Assembly: GCA_018713255.1 (NCBI GenBank)
Contig: DVFL01000009.1
Coordinates: 62,001 to 126,000, forward strand
Length of the DNA: 64,000 nt
Direction: 5' to 3'
Origin: Candidatus Cottocaccamicrobium excrementipullorum
GTDB lineage: Bacteria > Bacillota > Clostridia > Lachnospirales > Lachnospiraceae
In this document: positions 1-9,156 of the stretch, in pieces
Layout: each line of letters begins with the position of its first letter
How positions within the stretch are numbered: position 1 is the stretch's first letter
Translations under genes and position numbers: made by a program
The notes under the pieces: model-generated
Databases searched by the model: none
The model's input: only the letters and a program-made list of their open reading frames with translations
What the model was told of the DNA's origin: nothing

Positions 1-1425
1 CATCCCCGGGAGGAGGAAGGCGTAGATTTTTGGTGGGTAGACTGGCAGCAGGGCAGCAACAGCAAGGTAGAAGGGCTGGATCCTTTGTGGATTCTGAATC
101 ATTTTCATTTCCTGGACAGCGGACGGAAAGGAAAACGGCCCATGACTTTTTCACGCTATGGAGGACCAGGAAGCCATCGTTATCCGATTGGTTTTTCTGG
201 AGATACCATTATTACCTGGGAGTCCCTGGCCTTCCAGCCTTACTTTACTTCCACCGCTTCCAACATTGGATATGGCTGGTGGAGCCATGATATTGGCGGC
301 CATATGAAGGGGTATAAAGACGATGAGATGGAAACCAGATGGGTTCAGTTCGGCGTGTACTCTCCAATTATGCGGCTGCACAGTTCCAGCAGCCCATTTA
401 ATGGAAAGGAACCTTGGCGCTACAAAAAAGAAGCGGAGACGGCGATGGGAGAAGCCCTTCGCCAGAGACATCGTTTGATTCCTTATCTTTATACAATGAA
501 TGCGAAAAGCTTCCAGGAAGATGTTCCGTTGATCCTTCCGATGTATTATCAGTATCCAGAGAACCGTGAAGCTTATGAGGTGAAAAATCAGTACCTGTTT
601 GGAAGTCAGCTGATGGCAGCCCCCATTACCGAACCCAGAGTGCCCAAGTTAAATGTGGCGAAGGTTAAGGCATGGCTTCCAGAGGGATTGTGGTACGACC
701 TTTATACCGGTATGATGTACGATGGAGGGCGGATGATGAATTTGTATCGTGATCTTGATTCCATTCCTGTATTTGCCCGGGCCGGAGGGATTCTTCCGCT
801 TACAGATGAGATCAGCGGTCCAAAAGCCCAGAGAAATCCAGAGAGCCTGAGGATTTTAGTCTTTGCTGGAGGGGAAGGAAGCTTTACCCTCTACGAGGAT
901 GACAATGAAACTTGTGATTATGAGAAAGGCATCTGCGTTCAGACTCGTTTATCTTATGAGGAGAACGAGGAACTGGTATCCTTTACTGTGGAACCAGCCG
1001 TGGGAGAGCTTTCTTTGATTCCGGAAACTCGTCAGTATACCGTGGAATTTACTGGATTTAAGGCGGAAGGGGCAGAGCCGGGGCAGGTGAAAGCTTTTGC
1101 AGACGGGAAAGAGCTTCCAGTTGTTCTTTCTTATCATGAAAAAAAGCAGGCAGTAGAAGCAGCGCTGCCTCCAGTTCCGGTTACCGCCCAGGTACGGCTG
1201 TGTATGAAGAGCAGCTTGAAATCCACTGCAAATCAGGTGGAGGAACGGTGCTTTGACTTCTTAAATCAGGCAGAAATTGATTTCTGGATTAAGGATCAAA
1301 TTGACCGCCTGGTAAAAACGGAAAAACGGGTTTCTGTTGCGCTGACCCAGTTGGATACCATGGATATTCTCCCTGAACTGAAGGAAGCAATTTCGGAAAT
1401 TCTCACAGCAAGGGCTGATCAATAG
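1..1425 (+). CDS. Glycoside hydrolase family 31 protein (alpha-glucosidase/alpha-xylosidase type), 5' end missing
   Basis: The frame is open from base 1, so the N-terminus lies outside the window; an internal ATG at 85 is not the start. The first visible residues contain FWWVDWQQG, the GH31 nucleophile region (Asp in the WxDxQ context). About 40 residues on comes GGPGSHRYPIGFSGDT, the acid/base region. The C-terminal part has the beta-sheet domains usual in GH31 and ends in a short charged helical tail. The family hydrolyses alpha-glucosides, alpha-xylosides or alpha-galactosides; the exact substrate cannot be read here. No signal peptide can be judged. It lies 73 bases upstream of a GH13 alpha-glucosidase, probably in the same operon, suggesting intracellular breakdown of alpha-linked oligosaccharides. 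Confidence 0.93.
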   Translation, partial: HPREEEGVDFWWVDWQQGSNSKVEGLDPLWILNHFHFLDSGRKGKRPMTFSRYGGPGSHRYPIGFSGDTIITWESLAFQPYFTSTASNIGYGWWSHDIGGHMKGYKDDEMETRWVQFGVYSPIMRLHSSSSPFNGKEPWRYKKEAETAMGEALRQRHRLIPYLYTMNAKSFQEDVPLILPMYYQYPENREAYEVKNQYLFGSQLMAAPITEPRVPKLNVAKVKAWLPEGLWYDLYTGMMYDGGRMMNLYRDLDSIPVFARAGGILPLTDEISGPKAQRNPESLRILVFAGGEGSFTLYEDDNETCDYEKGICVQTRLSYEENEELVSFTVEPAVGELSLIPETRQYTVEFTGFKAEGAEPGQVKAFADGKELPVVLSYHEKKQAVEAALPPVPVTAQVRLCMKSSLKSTANQVEERCFDFLNQAEIDFWIKDQIDRLVKTEKRVSVALTQLDTMDILPELKEAISEILTARADQ

Positions 1426-1498
1426 AGTGATCTGATCATCATCCCAAAGTACAAACTGCCGGGCAGAGAAGAAAATAGAAGGACAACAGGAGGATATC

Positions 1499-3163
1499 AT
1501 GAAGAAACAATGGTGGCACAGCAAAACGGTTTATCAGATTTATCCCAAAAGCTTTTATGATTCCAACGGAGACGGCATCGGCGATCTGCCGGGAGTGATT
1601 CAAAAACTGGATTATCTCCAATACCTGGGAGTGGATATTATCTGGCTTTCCCCGATTTACCAGTCTCCCTTGGCGGATCAGGGATATGACATTTCTGATT
1701 ATTATCAAATCGATCCCCGGTTTGGCACCATGGAAGATATGGATCATTTGATTCAGGCGGCCAAGGAACGAGGAATGTACATCCTCATGGATTTGGTGGT
1801 TAATCATTGCTCCGATGAGCATCAGTGGTTTAAGGAGGCCATGGCAGATCCGGAGGGAGAATACGGAAATTTCTTTTATCTGGCAGAGAAAAAAATGGGC
1901 CGTCCTTGTAATTGGCGTTCTTATTTCGGAGGCTCTGTCTGGGAGGATTTGCCGGGAACAGAGAAACAATATCTGCACATGTTCCATAAAAAGCAGCCGG
2001 ATTTAAACTGGGAAAATCCAAAGCTTCGCGAAGAAATTTATAAAAATATTAACTGGTGGCTGGACAAGGGACTGGCTGGATTTCGAATTGATGCCATTAT
2101 CAATATTAAAAAGGCGCTGCCGTTCAGGGATTATCCGGCGGACCGGCCAGACGGACTGTGCTCTCCCGATGTGATGCTGGCCCATGCCCAGGGGATCGGA
2201 GCATTTTTGGAAGAGATGCGGGATAAGACTTTCCGCCCTCACAATGCCTTTACTGTGGGGGAGGTATTCAACGAGAAGCCGGGAGAACTTGAACAGTTTA
2301 TTGGGGATCAGGGATATTTTTCCACAATGTTTGACTTTAATGAGCACATGATCGGCCGCAGCCCGAAGGGCGCCTATGCAGACCGCGATGTGACTCCGGA
2401 GGAGTATAAAGAAGCCTGTTTTAAAGCTCAGGAAAAAATAGGAGATCTGGGATTTTATTCTACTCTGATTGAAAATCATGATGAACCTCGAGGGGTCAGT
2501 CATTTCCTTCCCGCCGGGCAGGTATGCGATGCTGGAAAGAAAATGCTGGCAGGGCTTTACTTTATGCTTCGCGGTCTTCCCTTTATTTATCAGGGGCAGG
2601 AGATCGGCATGGAAAATATAAAGTTTTCTTCCATTGACCAGGTGGATGATATTTCTACCCTGGCTGAGTATGATACTGCCCTGGCGGCGGGACTGTCTCC
2701 CAAGGAAGCGCTGGAAGCAGTAGGAAGAAGCAGCCGGGACAACGCAAGGACTCCGATGCAGTGGGATGCTGGCCCTCATGCAGGATTTACTCAGGGCACT
2801 CCATGGCTAAAGGAGAATCCTAACTTCTTGGAGATTAATGTGGAAGAACAGAGGGGACGGAAGGATTCTGTTTTGGAGTTTTATCGGAGACTCATCGGAT
2901 TGAGAAAGAATAAAGAATACCAGGAAACGGTGGTATACGGCTCTCTGATACCTTATTTAAGAGAGCAGGAGAACTTGATGGCCTATTTCCGAAAGGGAGA
3001 AGGCCAGACTCTGCTGGTGATGGGCAATTTCCAGAAAGATAGTCAAAGGGTGATTCTTCCAGGAAACACGAAAAAGGTGCTGCTAAATAATCTGGAGACC
3101 TGGAAAGAAGAAAACGGTTTGGCGCAGATGGAAGGCTGGCAGTTTGTGGTGCTGGAACAATAA
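1499..3163 (+). CDS. GH13 alpha-glucosidase (oligo-1,6-glucosidase-like)
   Basis: A 554-residue protein of normal length for GH13 subfamily 31 enzymes, which release glucose from the non-reducing end of isomalto- or malto-oligosaccharides in the cytoplasm. The N-terminus (WWHSKTVYQIYPKSF, then DSNGDGIGDLPG) is characteristic. The catalytic residues are visible: nucleophile Asp198 in GFRIDAI, acid/base Glu255 in TVGEVFNE, and Asp328 in ENHDEPR. There is no signal peptide. The start has a clear AGGAGG ribosome site 7 bases upstream. It follows the GH31 gene and is followed by a long hairpin. Oligo-1,6-glucosidase, trehalose-6-phosphate hydrolase and maltase cannot be separated with certainty from sequence alone. 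Confidence 0.93.
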   Translation: MKKQWWHSKTVYQIYPKSFYDSNGDGIGDLPGVIQKLDYLQYLGVDIIWLSPIYQSPLADQGYDISDYYQIDPRFGTMEDMDHLIQAAKERGMYILMDLVVNHCSDEHQWFKEAMADPEGEYGNFFYLAEKKMGRPCNWRSYFGGSVWEDLPGTEKQYLHMFHKKQPDLNWENPKLREEIYKNINWWLDKGLAGFRIDAIINIKKALPFRDYPADRPDGLCSPDVMLAHAQGIGAFLEEMRDKTFRPHNAFTVGEVFNEKPGELEQFIGDQGYFSTMFDFNEHMIGRSPKGAYADRDVTPEEYKEACFKAQEKIGDLGFYSTLIENHDEPRGVSHFLPAGQVCDAGKKMLAGLYFMLRGLPFIYQGQEIGMENIKFSSIDQVDDISTLAEYDTALAAGLSPKEALEAVGRSSRDNARTPMQWDAGPHAGFTQGTPWLKENPNFLEINVEEQRGRKDSVLEFYRRLIGLRKNKEYQETVVYGSLIPYLREQENLMAYFRKGEGQTLLVMGNFQKDSQRVILPGNTKKVLLNNLETWKEENGLAQMEGWQFVVLEQ

Positions 3164-3175
3164 GAAGATTTACTG

Positions 3176-3214
3176 AACAGGCGATATCTGTTGTTATGAC
3201 GGATGTCGCCTGTT
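3176..3214 (+). terminator. Long hairpin after the GH13 gene
   Basis: Two 16-base arms (3176-3191 and 3199-3214) pair along their whole length, with two G-T wobbles on a 7-base loop. The hairpin starts 13 bases after the stop codon. There is no immediate T-run, so it is either an inefficient terminator or an mRNA 3' end stabiliser. Confidence 0.55.
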
Positions 3215-3377
3215 AATGATTGGGAGAAAATTTCTCTTTGCTTGGTTTTGCGGGGATTAGAATGGACAGATTTGGGCGTCAGTCTTTACCCTTTTATTTT
3301 CCATTTTTTTAGTATATAATAAATAGTCAGAGTTCTAAGCGGAAAAAACGGGAGGAAGGGAGGACAGATACGGCTGT

Positions 3378-4274
3378 ATGACAAGAGAACTTTTTGACGA
3401 TTATATCTGGACGAAGGAGAATAAAACTCTTACCCATACAGAACATGGGATTCCTGGACTGGGAAATTTTACTCATAAGAATACTTCAGGTTCAACGCCT
3501 CCGTCTCCATTGCATTATCATACGAATATTTTGGTGATTCATTGTATGGTTAAGGGGCAGCGCACCTCCGTGATTGAGAAGAACGGACAGTTTAATACGT
3601 ATACCTTTGCTGGAAATACGGCTTTTCTTACTTTTCCCTTTGAAATTCACGGGAATGGGGATCAGGCTCAGCTTCCCTGTGAGTTTTACGGATTTCAGAT
3701 TGATCTGTCGGAACCGGGAAATCTTCTGGGACTGAACCGAGAGTACAGCAGTTCCCTGGCAAAGCTTCTGCTGAATCAGAAAGACCGTCAGCTGAGGCTG
3801 AATGCCAGTCATTTAAATTACCTGCGCACGTCCTTTAATTTTATTTCTTCTTTGGAGCGGGAGAATATCCAGGTGGGAGTACAATTTCTCACTTGCTTTT
3901 TATACAGCCTGCAGTATCTTCAGCCTGCGGTTCAGGAGGTAACGACAACGGTGGACGAACCGATTCACCGGTCCATTGTGCATTTAAATCAACATTTAAC
4001 GGAACCGCTGCAGCTGCAGGACCTGGCGGAGATGGCAGGTTATTCTCTTTCTTACTATAAGCAGAAGTTTAAGCAGGAGGTGGGCATTACTCCTTCTGAG
4101 TATATGATGCTTCAAAAAATCGAACGGGCAAAAAAGATTTTAACGGAATCGGATCAGAGTATTACCAACATTGCTTTTTCCATGGGATTTTCCAGCAGCA
4201 ATTATTTTTGCTCCGTATTTAAAAAATTTATGGATTGTACGCCTAAGGATTATCGAAAAAAATATCGGGAATAA
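3378..4274 (+). CDS. AraC-family transcriptional regulator
   Basis: A 298-residue protein with an N-terminal cupin-like sensing half (about 1-180) and a C-terminal AraC/XylS DNA-binding domain of two helix-turn-helix units (about 195-298). The second unit shows the family signature around SITNIAFSMGFSSSNYFCSV followed by FKKF and CTPKDYRKK. Such proteins sense a sugar and activate nearby transport and hydrolase genes. It sits between the alpha-glucosidases and the ABC transporter/fucose operon and is closed by its own terminator at 4291-4335, so it is probably the local activator of one or both. Inducer and binding sites are not identified. The ribosome site (GGGAGGA) is about 13 bases from the ATG, slightly long. 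Confidence 0.92.
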   Translation: MTRELFDDYIWTKENKTLTHTEHGIPGLGNFTHKNTSGSTPPSPLHYHTNILVIHCMVKGQRTSVIEKNGQFNTYTFAGNTAFLTFPFEIHGNGDQAQLPCEFYGFQIDLSEPGNLLGLNREYSSSLAKLLLNQKDRQLRLNASHLNYLRTSFNFISSLERENIQVGVQFLTCFLYSLQYLQPAVQEVTTTVDEPIHRSIVHLNQHLTEPLQLQDLAEMAGYSLSYYKQKFKQEVGITPSEYMMLQKIERAKKILTESDQSITNIAFSMGFSSSNYFCSVFKKFMDCTPKDYRKKYRE

Positions 4275-4290
4275 GATCATCTGCAGAAGA

Positions 4291-4335
4291 GCGGCCTCAT
4301 CGAGGATTAGACGGTGGGGCCGCTTTATTTTTTTC
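4291..4335 (+). terminator. Rho-independent terminator after the AraC-family gene
   Basis: GCGGCCTCATCG pairs with CGGTGGGGCCGC (with wobbles) across an 11-base loop and is followed by TTTATTTTTTT. It separates the regulator from the ABC transporter operon. Confidence 0.85.
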
Positions 4336-4464
4336 TCCAAAAGGGGAAAAAGTATAAAATCGTATTCCGTATCCTTTTGGATGGCAAAGGAGGGAGAAAA
4401 AAGGTAAAAATAACGTATAAGATATCCGGAGAAACCGGTAGGGAAAAGGTTCGGAAACGGGAAG

Positions 4465-5445
4465 ATGAAGGGAAAGGAGAAAAGAGAAAAAGAGATGAAA
4501 AAACTGATGCAAAAGGAGAAGCCGGTAAAGGTCCAGATGACGGGACAGCAGAGATGGAAACAGATCCGGAAAAATAAATTTTTATGGATTTTGATGATCC
4601 TTCCGGTTTTATATTATGCGATTTTTTGTTATGGCCCTATGTACGGCGTTCTGATTTCCTTTAAAGATTACAAGATTGCAAAGGGAGTATGGGGAAGTCC
4701 GTGGGTGGGATTCAAGTGGTTTGAAAAATTCCTGACGGATCCATATTTCTGGAAGCTGGTGAGGAACACCCTGCTGTTAAATATCTACGGCTTAATTTTC
4801 GGATTTCCGATTCCGATTATTTTGGCTTTGATGCTGAACGAGGTAACCCACACCAAATTCAAGCGGGTGATTCAAACGGTAAGTTATCTGCCTCATTTTA
4901 TTTCAACGGTAGTTGTCTGCGGTATGCTTACCAATTTCCTCTCTCTGGACGGCCTGATTAATCAAATTCTTGCATTTTTCGGACTGGAAAAGGTTTTGTT
5001 TTTAATGGAACCGAAATATTTCCGAACCATTTTTACCGCATCTGGAATTTGGCAGAGCTGCGGATGGACCTCTATTATTTATCTGGCATCGCTGACGGCG
5101 GTGGACCAGGAGATTGTGGAGGCGGCTATGATTGACGGCGCTAACCGCTGGCAGAGAATCTGCCATGTTACGCTTCCGGCTATTGTTCCTACCATTTCTA
5201 CTATGCTGATTATGCAGGTTGGAAAACTCATGACGCTGGGTTATGAAAAGATTATTCTGCTTTATAACGGATCTACATATGAAACGGCAGATACCATTGC
5301 TACCTATGTATACCGGAGAGGTATTTTAAATGCAGACTACAGTTATTCAACTGCAGTAGGGTTGTTTCAGTCTGTGGTCAGCGTAATTCTTCTGGTACTG
5401 GCCAACCGGCTTTCCAAGAAGATCAGTGAGACCGGATTATGGTAA
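4465..5445 (+). CDS. Sugar ABC transporter permease, LplB family
   Basis: A 326-residue inner-membrane permease with about six membrane segments. The LplB-type opening (LPVLYYAIFCYGPMYGVLIS followed by FKDYK) is visible, as is the cytoplasmic EAA loop EAAMIDGANRW that contacts the ATPase. Proteins of this group import oligosaccharides such as aldouronates together with a YtcP-type partner and a large binding lipoprotein, both encoded directly downstream. No ATPase gene is nearby, as is usual where a shared MsmK-like ATPase serves several systems. The start is uncertain: ATG codons at 4465 and 4495 are both in frame and neither has an ideally spaced ribosome site. It overlaps the next gene's upstream ATG by a few bases. 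Confidence 0.93.
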   Translation: MKGKEKREKEMKKLMQKEKPVKVQMTGQQRWKQIRKNKFLWILMILPVLYYAIFCYGPMYGVLISFKDYKIAKGVWGSPWVGFKWFEKFLTDPYFWKLVRNTLLLNIYGLIFGFPIPIILALMLNEVTHTKFKRVIQTVSYLPHFISTVVVCGMLTNFLSLDGLINQILAFFGLEKVLFLMEPKYFRTIFTASGIWQSCGWTSIIYLASLTAVDQEIVEAAMIDGANRWQRICHVTLPAIVPTISTMLIMQVGKLMTLGYEKIILLYNGSTYETADTIATYVYRRGILNADYSYSTAVGLFQSVVSVILLVLANRLSKKISETGLW

Positions 5446-5459
5446 AGGGGGAAACGGCA

Positions 5460-6353
5460 ATGAAAAGAGAAAATGTCAAAGGAAGAAAACCTCAGAGCCT
5501 GGGAAGCAGAATTTTTGATGTGGTGAATTACCTGATTCTGGCGGCGGTTGGATTTATTATGTTTTACCCCATGTTTTATGTGCTTATTGTATCTATTAGT
5601 TCGGCGGAATTTATTAACCAGGGAGCCATTTCTTTTTTCCCAAGGGGAATTAATTTTGAAGCATATAAGCGGGTATTTGATACAGAATCCATATGGACAG
5701 GCTATAAGAATACGTTTCTTTATACCTTTGTAGGAACTGCAGTGAACGTGGCCATGACGGCGATGTGTGCTTATCCTTTGTCCAGAAAGGATTTTTATGG
5801 GAAAAAGCCATTGACGGTATTTATTACGTTGACCATGTTTGTCAGCGGAGGAATGATTCCTTTATATTTGGTGGTAAACGGCCTTCACATTATGAATACG
5901 ATGTGGGCGGTAATTTTGCCCAGTGCGATCAGCACCTACAATATGATCGTAATGCGTACCTCTTTCAGTTCCATCCCGGATTCCCTGGTGGAATCAGCCC
6001 ATTTGGACGGAGCCAATGATGTGCAGATCTTTTTTAAGATTGTACTGCCCCTTTCAAAGCCGATTCTGGCGACAATGGTTCTGTTCTATGCGGTGAGTCA
6101 TTGGAACAGTTATTTCCCGGCGCTGCTGTACTTGAATGATCAAAGCAAATACCCGGTGCAGGTTATTATGCGGAATATTATTATTGATGGAGATATGGCC
6201 CAGGCGGGAGATATGAGCGGTATGCTGAACGTAGTGGCAACGAATTACAAATACGCGATTATTATTATTTCCGTGATTCCCATTTTGTTAATTTATCCTT
6301 TCCTGCAGAAATACTTTACCAAGGGAGTGATGATCGGAGCAGTGAAGGGATAA
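5460..6353 (+). CDS. Sugar ABC transporter permease, YtcP/LplC family
   Basis: A permease of 297 residues from the preferred ATG at 5460, which has an AGGGGG ribosome site 8 bases upstream. A second in-frame ATG at 5439 overlaps the upstream stop codon. The EAA motif is ESAHLDGAND, followed by VQIFFKIVLPLSKP. About six membrane helices are visible, and the C-terminus PFLQKYFTKGVMIGAVKG is typical of carbohydrate-uptake family 1 permeases. It pairs with the LplB-like permease just upstream to form the membrane channel for an oligosaccharide. Confidence 0.93.
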   Translation: MKRENVKGRKPQSLGSRIFDVVNYLILAAVGFIMFYPMFYVLIVSISSAEFINQGAISFFPRGINFEAYKRVFDTESIWTGYKNTFLYTFVGTAVNVAMTAMCAYPLSRKDFYGKKPLTVFITLTMFVSGGMIPLYLVVNGLHIMNTMWAVILPSAISTYNMIVMRTSFSSIPDSLVESAHLDGANDVQIFFKIVLPLSKPILATMVLFYAVSHWNSYFPALLYLNDQSKYPVQVIMRNIIIDGDMAQAGDMSGMLNVVATNYKYAIIIISVIPILLIYPFLQKYFTKGVMIGAVKG

Positions 6354-6404
6354 GGATAAACAATAAGAATTACTGTTAAAGAGATAAAAGGAGGAGGTTT
6401 TATA

Positions 6405-8060
6405 ATGAGAAAACGTACAGTAAGACGCACAGCAAAGCAGGCGGCGGCAGCGATCTTGGCAGGCTGCATGCTCCTTGGAGGCTGTTCCAGTCAGCAGAGT
6501 TCTGACACCGGGACATCTGCGGCGGGAACAGAGGCACAAGGCGGAGATGAAGAGGTGGACAAAAGTTCGTGGGTTTCAGAGGAACCGGTGGAAATCAGCA
6601 TTATGATGACGGACAATGCTAACCAGCCATTGAAGCAGGACGCGCCATCCCATGAGGAAATTTTTAAGAAGACCAACGTTAAGCTGAATATTCAGATTGT
6701 GCCTTCTAACGGCTACAATGAGAAGAAGAGCATTGTTCTTGGCACCAATAATTTCCCTGATATCATTTACATTCCGAATACGGCGGATATTGTCACCTAT
6801 GGTGAATCTGGCGTGTTTGAGCCGCTGATGCAGTATGTAAATGAAGAGACGATGCCGAATTTTTATCGGTTCTGGCAGCAGTATCCTGAGATGAAACGGT
6901 ATTTGCTCAATGATGAGCTGTATGTGTTCCCTGTAGTGGCCAGAGAAGAAACGGCAAACGGCTTCGGCCCGGTTATCCGTACGGATCTTCTGGAAAAGCA
7001 TAATCTGCCCACGCCGGAGACGTTTGATGAACTTCTTGAGGTTTTGGCAGAGTTAAAAGAGATTTACCCTGACACTATTCCCTGGACAGGAAGAAAAGGA
7101 ACTACGCAGCTGTTAAAAACCACATCCTATATGCTGGGATCTGGATATGGAAACAACGGATTATATTATGATGAGGATGAAGGAAAATATATCTTTGGAC
7201 CTGCCTCAGAAAACTTTAAGGCAGTTCTGGATTATTTAAACCGGGCTTATGAGCTGGGAGTTCTGGATCCGGAATTTGCCACCACCACAGCTGAACAGAT
7301 GGATTCCAAGCTGGGAAGCGGCAAGTCGTTATTCTTCCTGGACAATAGTGGATTTGCCATGAATTATACGAGCATGCTGCGGAAGGTGGAAGGCTATGAG
7401 GACGCTACATATCAGGTGCTTCCTATTCCGGAAAACAGCTTTGGACAGCGCCGGGCCCAGGCTTATGCTACGGAGCTTCCGGGAAGATTTTATGCTATCA
7501 ATGCTTCTTCTGAGCATAAAGAAGAAATTATTAAGCTGATTGACTGGCTGTATTCAAAGGAAGGATCAGATATTACCAACTATGGTGTGGAGGGATATTC
7601 CTTTGAATATAACGATCAGGGAGAACCTGAATTTATTAAGGATTATGTAATGCAGTTTAAGGATGCACAGCCTTCTGACTATTATGCTATTTATACTGAT
7701 CTGGGAATTACCAAGCTGGATTTCTGCCTCTGGGCCTGCAATACCAAGACCTGGTTTGAGATCCAGAAGCTGGACGGCAACTGGACAGAGGAAAGTGATG
7801 AATACTGGAATATTATTGCCAGCGATCAGGCATATGTGCAGCCTCATATTGATCCGCCGCTGACTTCGGAGGAATCGGAGCAGGTGCAGGATATTCTGAC
7901 AGATGTCAATACCATGCTGGAGCAGGAGTACAACAAATATATTATGGGCGAGGCGGAAATCGATCAGTGGGATGAAGTAATCCGTCAGTGCGAAGAGATG
8001 GGTGTCCGTGAATTGGAAGAAATCTATAATAATGCGGAAGCCAGAGTGCTGCAGCAGTAA
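6405..8060 (+). CDS. Extracellular sugar-binding lipoprotein of the ABC transporter
   Basis: A 551-residue protein with a basic N-terminus, hydrophobic stretch and lipobox LLGGC (lipidated Cys27), followed by a Ser/Thr/Gly-rich linker. Its size and order match LplA-type family 1 solute-binding proteins, which capture oligosaccharides outside the membrane and deliver them to the two permeases upstream. Motifs such as DIIYIPNTAD and the C-terminal helical region fit the class. It has a strong AGGAGG ribosome site. A perfect hairpin with a T-run follows at 8073-8106, so the binding protein is probably made in excess over the enzymes downstream. The ligand is unknown; context suggests a fucose- or rhamnose-containing oligosaccharide. 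Confidence 0.93.
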   Translation: MRKRTVRRTAKQAAAAILAGCMLLGGCSSQQSSDTGTSAAGTEAQGGDEEVDKSSWVSEEPVEISIMMTDNANQPLKQDAPSHEEIFKKTNVKLNIQIVPSNGYNEKKSIVLGTNNFPDIIYIPNTADIVTYGESGVFEPLMQYVNEETMPNFYRFWQQYPEMKRYLLNDELYVFPVVAREETANGFGPVIRTDLLEKHNLPTPETFDELLEVLAELKEIYPDTIPWTGRKGTTQLLKTTSYMLGSGYGNNGLYYDEDEGKYIFGPASENFKAVLDYLNRAYELGVLDPEFATTTAEQMDSKLGSGKSLFFLDNSGFAMNYTSMLRKVEGYEDATYQVLPIPENSFGQRRAQAYATELPGRFYAINASSEHKEEIIKLIDWLYSKEGSDITNYGVEGYSFEYNDQGEPEFIKDYVMQFKDAQPSDYYAIYTDLGITKLDFCLWACNTKTWFEIQKLDGNWTEESDEYWNIIASDQAYVQPHIDPPLTSEESEQVQDILTDVNTMLEQEYNKYIMGEAEIDQWDEVIRQCEEMGVRELEEIYNNAEARVLQQ

Positions 8061-8072
8061 ATGGCAAAATTT

Positions 8073-8106
8073 GGCTCCGGGGAGCAAAAACGCCCGGAGC
8101 CTTTTT
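8073..8106 (+). terminator. Intra-operon terminator/attenuator after the binding-protein gene
   Basis: GGCTCCGGG pairs perfectly with CCCGGAGCC (9 bp, 11-base loop) and is followed by five T. It lies 12 bases after the binding-protein stop codon and directly before the ribosome site of the next gene, AAAAGGAG. This is the usual position for partial termination that raises binding-protein mRNA over downstream enzyme mRNA. Confidence 0.8.
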
Positions 8107-8119
8107 AAAAGGAGAAAAC

Positions 8120-9148
8120 ATGAAGATCAGACAGAAATATCAGGAATTTATTGTTGGAGAAGACCGTCCGTTTGACAGCGCCCATGCCTCAACTCTGGTG
8201 TGCCTTCCGGACAAAACTGTAGTGGCAGCCTGGTTTGGAGGAAGCTGGGAAAAAGCTTCCGATGTGGCCATTTGGACGTCGCGCAGAGTGGACGGCGTTT
8301 GGGAGGCGCCGAAGAAAGCGGCAGATGCAAGGGATATTGCCACTTGGAATCCCGTTTTGTTTCTGCGGGAAGACGGAACCATTATTCTTTTTTATAAAGT
8401 AGGAAAAACCATTCCCGTTTGGAAAACCTGGTATGTGGAGAGCCAGGATGGAGGGCGTACCTTCAGCCAGCCGAAGGAGCTGGTAGAGGGGGATGAGCAG
8501 GGCGGCAGAGGCCCGGTAAAAAATAAGCCCATTCGCCTGACAGATGGCACAGTGCTGGCGCCGGCCTCAATAGAAGGAGAACAGTGGGACGCCTTCGTCG
8601 ATATTTCCCAGGATGACTGCAGAACCTGGACTATGAGCGAGATGGTGCCGGTAAGACGATGCAGCGCGGAACCCAGAATTATTGATCGGCCTTATCATCC
8701 TCAGCACCTGTACGGGAAAGGGGTAATTCAGCCCACACTGTGGCAGGATAATCAGGGAGATGTGCACATGCTTCTGCGCAGCACCAGTTCCCGGATCTTC
8801 AGAAGTGATTCCAAGGACGGCGGACGGACTTGGTCAGTGGCTTATGATACAGGACTCCCCAACAACAACAGCGGTATTGATTTGACGGCTATGCCGAACG
8901 GAGATCTGGTCTTAGTTTATAATCCCAGGGAAAATCTTCCTGGATGTTATAAGGGGCCGAGAACACCTCTTTCTGTAGCAGTATCGAAGGATAATGGAAA
9001 GAGTTTTGAACATCTTGTGGATCTGGAAAATGGGGTGGGAAGTTTCTGCTATCCTGCGGTAATCAGTGATGGGGATGGAAAGGTTTTGATCACCTATACC
9101 TGGAATCGGAAGACCATCGCATTTTGTGAACTGGAATATGAAGACTGA
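8120..9148 (+). CDS. BNR/Asp-box sialidase-like beta-propeller protein
   Basis: A 342-residue protein with four Asp-box repeats (SQDGGRTF, SQDDCRTW, SKDGGRTW, SKDNGKSF), the mark of six-bladed sialidase-type propellers. The opening AHASTLVCLPDKTVVAAWFGG is typical of the BNR_2 sialidase-like group, often auto-annotated as exo-alpha-sialidase. There is no signal peptide, so it should act in the cytoplasm on imported oligosaccharides. I do not see the FRIP/YRIP arginine motif of true sialidases near the N-terminus, so sialic acid hydrolysis is not assured; a different glycosidase or lyase activity is possible. It sits 8 bases before the GH106-like gene and after the transporter genes. Confidence 0.85.
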   Translation: MKIRQKYQEFIVGEDRPFDSAHASTLVCLPDKTVVAAWFGGSWEKASDVAIWTSRRVDGVWEAPKKAADARDIATWNPVLFLREDGTIILFYKVGKTIPVWKTWYVESQDGGRTFSQPKELVEGDEQGGRGPVKNKPIRLTDGTVLAPASIEGEQWDAFVDISQDDCRTWTMSEMVPVRRCSAEPRIIDRPYHPQHLYGKGVIQPTLWQDNQGDVHMLLRSTSSRIFRSDSKDGGRTWSVAYDTGLPNNNSGIDLTAMPNGDLVLVYNPRENLPGCYKGPRTPLSVAVSKDNGKSFEHLVDLENGVGSFCYPAVISDGDGKVLITYTWNRKTIAFCELEYED

Positions 9149-9156
9149 GAGGGAAA

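Noticed and set aside
85-1425. ATG at 85 as the start of the GH31 gene
   Set aside because: The frame is open to base 1 and catalytic-site residues are encoded before 85, so the true start lies upstream of the window.
2003-2779. 258-codon open frame on the - strand inside the GH13 gene
   Set aside because: Antisense shadow of a well-conserved enzyme; no start signal and no protein-like motif.
8120-9148. Assignment as a true exo-sialidase (nanH-type)
   Set aside because: Asp boxes are present but no FRIP motif or signal peptide was seen, so only a sialidase-like fold is claimed.
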